Positions 32,167-35,429 of a stretch of DNA of 35,429 bases are shown piece after piece (the stretch's first letter is position 1; each line of letters starts with the position of its first letter). The stretch is from Clostridia bacterium. Lineage in GTDB: Bacteria > Bacillota > Clostridia > Oscillospirales > SIG627. The notes below the pieces were generated by a model, which did not search any database, was not told where the DNA came from, and saw only the letters and a program-made list of their open reading frames with translations. The position numbers and the translations under genes are program-made. The stretch lies in the NCBI GenBank assembly GCA_017517325.1, contig JAFWZW010000012.1, forward strand, positions 1 to 35,429, given 5' to 3'.

Positions 32167-33374
32167 AAGCGAGCTTTACCCCATCTCTTGCCCGTGGCAG
32201 CGTGGTAGCACCCCCATCTAAAAGTATGGGGCACCGCGCTCTGTTCGCCGCCGCCTTGGGGGAAGGCGAAAGCTTTGTTTCTCCCATCGCCCCTTCGGAG
32301 GATATGCGCGCTACCATCAGCGCTCTTTCTGCCCTTGGCGCTACCTTTTCCCCTGAGGGAGAGGGGGTGCGTGTTACGGGAATGGGCTTTCCCCGCAGAG
32401 TGGAGCGGGTAGTCAACTGCCGAGAAAGCGGCAGCACCCTGCGCTTTGTTTTGCCCCTTTGCCTTTTAACGGGGGAGGAAATGCTCCTTACGGGTGCACC
32501 GCGGCTTCTTGCCCGCCCTCTTTCGGTCTACGAGGCGCTTTGCCGTGAAAAGGGTTTCCTTTTTCAGCGTACCGAGGAAGGGATCCTTGTGTGCGGGAAG
32601 CTTGCCCCGGGGGAATACGCCGTTCCGGGGAATATTTCCAGTCAGTTTATTACGGGGCTTCTCTTTGCTCTGTCGCTCCTGCCGAGAGAAAGTCTTCTTC
32701 GGGTCACGGGGGAGATGGAGAGCGCCCCTTACGTGGATATGACCCTTTCCGCTATGGCGGATTTCGGCGTTTTAGTCCGAAAAGAGGGGCAGGACTTTAA
32801 CATTTCCGGCTCCGCCCGCTACCGCAGTAGAGAATACACGGTGGAGGGGGATTATTCCAACGCCGCCTTTCCCGATGCCTTTAACCTGCTGGGGGGCTCC
32901 GTATCCCTTTTGGGTCTGCGGGAGGATTCCCTTCAGGGGGATGCGGTCTACAGAGAGATCTACCCCCGCCTTCAGCAGGGCTACGGCACCTTTGATCTTT
33001 CCCAATGCCCCGACCTTGCCCCCATTCTCTTTGCCCTTGCTGCCGCCCTTCACGGCGGGGAATTTACAGGCACTGCGCGCCTGCGGGAAAAGGAGAGTGA
33101 CCGCGGAGCGGCAATGAAAGCGGAGCTTGAAAAGTGCGGGGTGCACCTGACCTTGGAGGCGAACTGCGTGCTCGTGCCGGGAGGATGTCTGAAAGCACCC
33201 GTAAGCCCCATCTGCGGGCACAACGACCACCGCATCGTGATGGCCATGAGCGTTCTCTTAAGTCGCCTTGGCGGTGAGATCCACGGGGCCGAGGCCGTGA
33301 CCAAAAGCTACCCGAATTTTTTTGAAACGATACGAAAACTTGGAATTGAAGTGAAGACAGATGAAACTGAATAA
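32163..33374 (+). CDS. aroA: 3-Phosphoshikimate 1-carboxyvinyltransferase (EPSP synthase)
   Basis: 403 residues. Active-site motifs: VAPPSKSMGHRAL (Lys), CRESGSTLRF, SSQFITGLLFAL, VEGDYSNAAFPDAFNLL with the catalytic Asp, RLREKESDRGAAM and GHNDHRIVMAM. It transfers the enolpyruvyl group from PEP to shikimate 3-phosphate. The open frame starts at 31815, but ATG 32163 overlaps the aroQ stop (ATGA) and begins exactly at the family N-terminus. Its end overlaps tyrA by 14 bases, the longest overlap in the operon. Confidence 0.97.
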   Translation: MKASFTPSLARGSVVAPPSKSMGHRALFAAALGEGESFVSPIAPSEDMRATISALSALGATFSPEGEGVRVTGMGFPRRVERVVNCRESGSTLRFVLPLCLLTGEEMLLTGAPRLLARPLSVYEALCREKGFLFQRTEEGILVCGKLAPGEYAVPGNISSQFITGLLFALSLLPRESLLRVTGEMESAPYVDMTLSAMADFGVLVRKEGQDFNISGSARYRSREYTVEGDYSNAAFPDAFNLLGGSVSLLGLREDSLQGDAVYREIYPRLQQGYGTFDLSQCPDLAPILFALAAALHGGEFTGTARLREKESDRGAAMKAELEKCGVHLTLEANCVLVPGGCLKAPVSPICGHNDHRIVMAMSVLLSRLGGEIHGAEAVTKSYPNFFETIRKLGIEVKTDETE

Positions 33375-34236
33375 AAATGCAGATACGAAAATCCTCATCG
33401 TAGGCCTTGGGCTTTTGGGCGGCTCCTACGCCAAAGCTCTGAAGAAAAAGGGCTATACGGTATGGGCCATTGAAAAAAAACAGGAATCCGTGGATTTTGC
33501 CCTTGCCCACGGCATCGCGGACCGTGCCTCCACCGCCGTGGAGCCCCAGTGGATCCGTGAGGCGAACCTGACGGTCTTTGCCCTTTACCCCCACGTATTT
33601 TTAAAATGGGTGGAGGAAAACGCCGCGCTCTTTCCCGCAGGGGCGCTTCTTACCGACGTGACCGGTGTAAAATCCGCCGTGGTCAGCCGCATTCAGGCAC
33701 TTTTGCCCCAAGGGGTGGAATACGTGGCGGCGCACCCCATGGCAGGCAGAGAGGTGGGCGGTGTTGAAAACAGTGACGATGCCATTTTCCACGGCGCCAA
33801 CTTCATCGTGGTGCCCACCGAGGCCAATACCCACGGAGGGGTGGAGACCTGTAAGGAATTGGGGCGTGAATTGGGCTTTGGCCATATCAGCGTGCTGACA
33901 CCCCAAAAGCACGATGAAATGATCGCCTTTCTTTCTCAGCTGACCCACTGTATTGCCGTGAGCCTTATGTGCGCAGGTGACGATCGGGGGCTCGTGGATT
34001 ACACCGGTGACTCCTTTCGGGATCTGACCCGCATTGCCCGTATTCAGGAGGATATGTGGTCGGAGCTGTTCCTTCTCAACAAGGAAGCGCTGCTTTGCCA
34101 GATCGAAAAATTCCGCCAAAGCTTCGATGCACTGGTTGATGCCATTGCCCGTGAAGATACCGAGACTATGAAGGAAATGATGCGCCTTTCCACCGCCCGC
34201 CGCGCTCTGTTTGACAGAAAAGGAGATACCAAATGA
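33361..34236 (+). CDS. tyrA: Prephenate dehydrogenase
   Basis: 291 residues. N-terminal Rossmann motif ILIVGLGLLGGSYAKALKKKG; conserved catalytic-domain motifs AAHPMAGREVGGVENSD with the prephenate-binding His, and LSQLTHCIAVSLM. It oxidises prephenate to 4-hydroxyphenylpyruvate. There is no C-terminal ACT domain and no chorismate mutase fusion, so Tyr feedback must come from another route. It starts inside aroA and overlaps the DAHP synthase gene by 4 bases. Confidence 0.95.
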   Translation: MKLNKNADTKILIVGLGLLGGSYAKALKKKGYTVWAIEKKQESVDFALAHGIADRASTAVEPQWIREANLTVFALYPHVFLKWVEENAALFPAGALLTDVTGVKSAVVSRIQALLPQGVEYVAAHPMAGREVGGVENSDDAIFHGANFIVVPTEANTHGGVETCKELGRELGFGHISVLTPQKHDEMIAFLSQLTHCIAVSLMCAGDDRGLVDYTGDSFRDLTRIARIQEDMWSELFLLNKEALLCQIEKFRQSFDALVDAIAREDTETMKEMMRLSTARRALFDRKGDTK

Positions 34237-35258
34237 ATTTCATTCGCAAATTACCCATTCCCCAGGAGATCAAAGCCCAGTTTCCCTTAAAGCCCGAGTG
34301 GGAGACGGTGCGCGATGAGAAGATCGCAGAATTGAGAGATATTTTCGCAGGCAAAAGCCAAAAGCTGGTTCTCATCATCGGCCCTTGCTCTGCCGATGCC
34401 CGCAACCCCGTAATGGCGTATCTGGAAAAGCTGGCCCGCGCTCAGGAGGAAACGAAGGACAGGCTTCTGATCATTCCCCGCATTTACACCAACAAGCCCC
34501 GCACCACCGGTGAGGGCTACAAGGGAATGCTTCACCAGCCAGATCCCGCCAGCCGCCCCGATATGCTCCGCGGTATCGTTGCCATTCGTCAGCTGCACCG
34601 TGCCGCCCTTTCCGACTTCGGCTTTACCTGTGCCGATGAAATGCTCTACCCCGAAAACCACCGCTACCTTTCCGACCTTCTGGCCTACATTGCGGTGGGA
34701 GCAAGAAGCGTTGAAAACCAGCAGCACCGCCTCACCGCCAGCGGCCTTGACGTACCCGTGGGAATGAAAAACCCAACCGGCGGTGATATGCACGTTCTGA
34801 TGAATTCCATCTACGCCGCCCAAAACGCCCACACCTTTCTCTACCGTGGGTGGGAGGTGCACAGCGACGGTAACCCCTACGCCCACGCCATTATGCGCGG
34901 CTACGTGGATTTCTCGGGCAAGTGCGTTTCCAATTACCACTACGAGGATCTCTGCGAGCTTCACGAGCTTTACGGTGGTACCAACCTTCGCAATCCCGCC
35001 TGCATCGTGGATACCAATCACGCCAATTCCGGCAAACGCTACCTGGAGCAGATCCGCATTGCCAAGGACGTGATCCATAGCCGCAACCAAAGCGATGATA
35101 TCCGCCGCCTTGTGAAGGGGCTGATGATCGAAAGCTATCTGGAGGATGGGGCGCAGGCCATCGGAGAGGACACCTTCGGTAAGTCCATTACCGATCCCTG
35201 TCTGGGCTGGGAAAAATCTCACCGCCTGATCCTTGACATTGCCGACAGCATCCGATAA
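34233..35258 (+). CDS. 3-Deoxy-7-phosphoheptulonate (DAHP) synthase, AroG/F type
   Basis: 341 residues of the type I-alpha family (E. coli AroF/G/H-like). Motifs: LIIGPCSAD (metal Cys), RIYTNKPRTTGEGYKG (PEP/E4P binding), CADEML, GARSVENQQHR, GMKNPTGGD (Lys) and DTNHANSGKRY (His). It condenses PEP and erythrose 4-phosphate, the committed step; the family is generally feedback-inhibited by an aromatic amino acid. It is the last gene, although it acts first in the pathway. GARSVENQ differs from the commoner GARTTESQ. Preceded by AAAGGAG in the end of tyrA. Confidence 0.95.
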   Translation: MNFIRKLPIPQEIKAQFPLKPEWETVRDEKIAELRDIFAGKSQKLVLIIGPCSADARNPVMAYLEKLARAQEETKDRLLIIPRIYTNKPRTTGEGYKGMLHQPDPASRPDMLRGIVAIRQLHRAALSDFGFTCADEMLYPENHRYLSDLLAYIAVGARSVENQQHRLTASGLDVPVGMKNPTGGDMHVLMNSIYAAQNAHTFLYRGWEVHSDGNPYAHAIMRGYVDFSGKCVSNYHYEDLCELHELYGGTNLRNPACIVDTNHANSGKRYLEQIRIAKDVIHSRNQSDDIRRLVKGLMIESYLEDGAQAIGEDTFGKSITDPCLGWEKSHRLILDIADSIR

Positions 35259-35261
35259 GAA

Positions 35262-35429
35262 ACGAAGCGGGGCGCGCTCGCCGCGTAGGCCTTACTTCTT
35301 TTGAAAAAGAAGGTGACACCTTGGAACCGTGACTCTGCCATCGCCATTCGGCTCGGCACAGTCGGGTTCCGGCGGTCGAAAAGACATCGAAAATGACACC
35401 CGTGTCATTTTCTCGCTTTCCGCAAAGAA
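35262..35429. repeat. Intergenic repeat after the Phe/Tyr operon, cut by the window edge
   Basis: A short degenerate palindrome CTTCTTTTGAAAAAGAAG (35295-35312) is followed by the right inverted-repeat arm 35305-35429, the reverse complement of 25820-25695. It carries the same palindrome GAAAATGACAC / GTGTCATTTTC (35389-35412) and runs on past the window end. No central AATGCTCTG hairpin is seen within the window. Confidence 0.85.

Noticed and set aside
25695-35429. A composite transposon carrying the aromatic operon
   Set aside because: The inverted arms lack a transposase and target-site duplication, the operon shows no foreign base composition, and the arms are embedded in the local repeat family.

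Overview
The window looks like chromosomal DNA of a spore-forming anaerobe of the Bacillota, class Clostridia. The evidence is a spoIIA operon (spoIIAA-spoIIAB-sigF), a Gram-positive T-box riboswitch, strong AGGAGG-type ribosome binding sites, sigma-A promoters with 17-bp spacers, and an oxygen-sensitive indolepyruvate:ferredoxin oxidoreductase. Base composition is moderately GC-rich in genes and AT-rich between operons. No tRNA, rRNA, CRISPR array, phage gene or transposase was found.

Layout. 0.25-1.7 kb (minus): the forespore sigma-F switch. 1.9-2.6 kb (plus): exonuclease III. 2.9-8.1 kb (minus): a five-gene sugar operon (PIG-L deacetylase, NagB-like isomerase, PfkB kinase, zinc alcohol dehydrogenase, mannitol-1-phosphate-dehydrogenase-like enzyme). 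Facing away from it at 8.3-10.8 kb (plus) are an AraC regulator and a cytoplasmic GH20 hexosaminidase; together they look like one amino-sugar utilisation locus. 11.0-16.8 kb (minus): acyl/aryl-CoA ligase, iorA, iorB, paaK and an ACT-domain protein, behind a T-box leader whose specifier reads UUC (Phe). 17.3-19.5 kb (plus): AEC transporter and hisS. 19.8-21.0 kb (minus): MFS transporter. 21.2-22.0 kb (plus): amidohydrolase. 22.3-22.6 kb (minus): DUF1292 protein. 22.7-24.2 kb (minus) and 24.3-25.5 kb (plus): divergent thrC and hom. 26.1-35.3 kb (plus): a nine-gene Phe/Tyr operon (aminotransferase, pheA, aroB, aroC, aroE-aroK fusion, aroQ, aroA, tyrA, DAHP synthase).

The most interesting part is the control of aromatic amino acid supply. 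The nine-gene operon has a perfect consensus promoter, then a 24-codon leader peptide with six Phe/Tyr codons, then a GNRA-capped terminator whose base can be sequestered by a 12-bp antiterminator helix. This is a complete ribosome-mediated attenuator, a device uncommon in Clostridia. About 9 kb away, the iorAB-paaK operon is under a Phe T-box. That wiring turns the operon on when charged tRNA-Phe is scarce, so it probably makes Phe from phenylacetate by reductive carboxylation rather than degrading it. Both systems would therefore sense Phe charging, by two different RNA mechanisms.

The gene ends are marked by a dispersed intergenic element seen five times in full or in large part, plus related pieces at the right edge. 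It has a central AATGCTCTGTAC/GTACAGAGCATT hairpin flanked by variable palindromes whose two arms stay complementary between copies. Two near-identical copies of a ~125-bp sequence lie in inverted orientation on either side of the aromatic operon.
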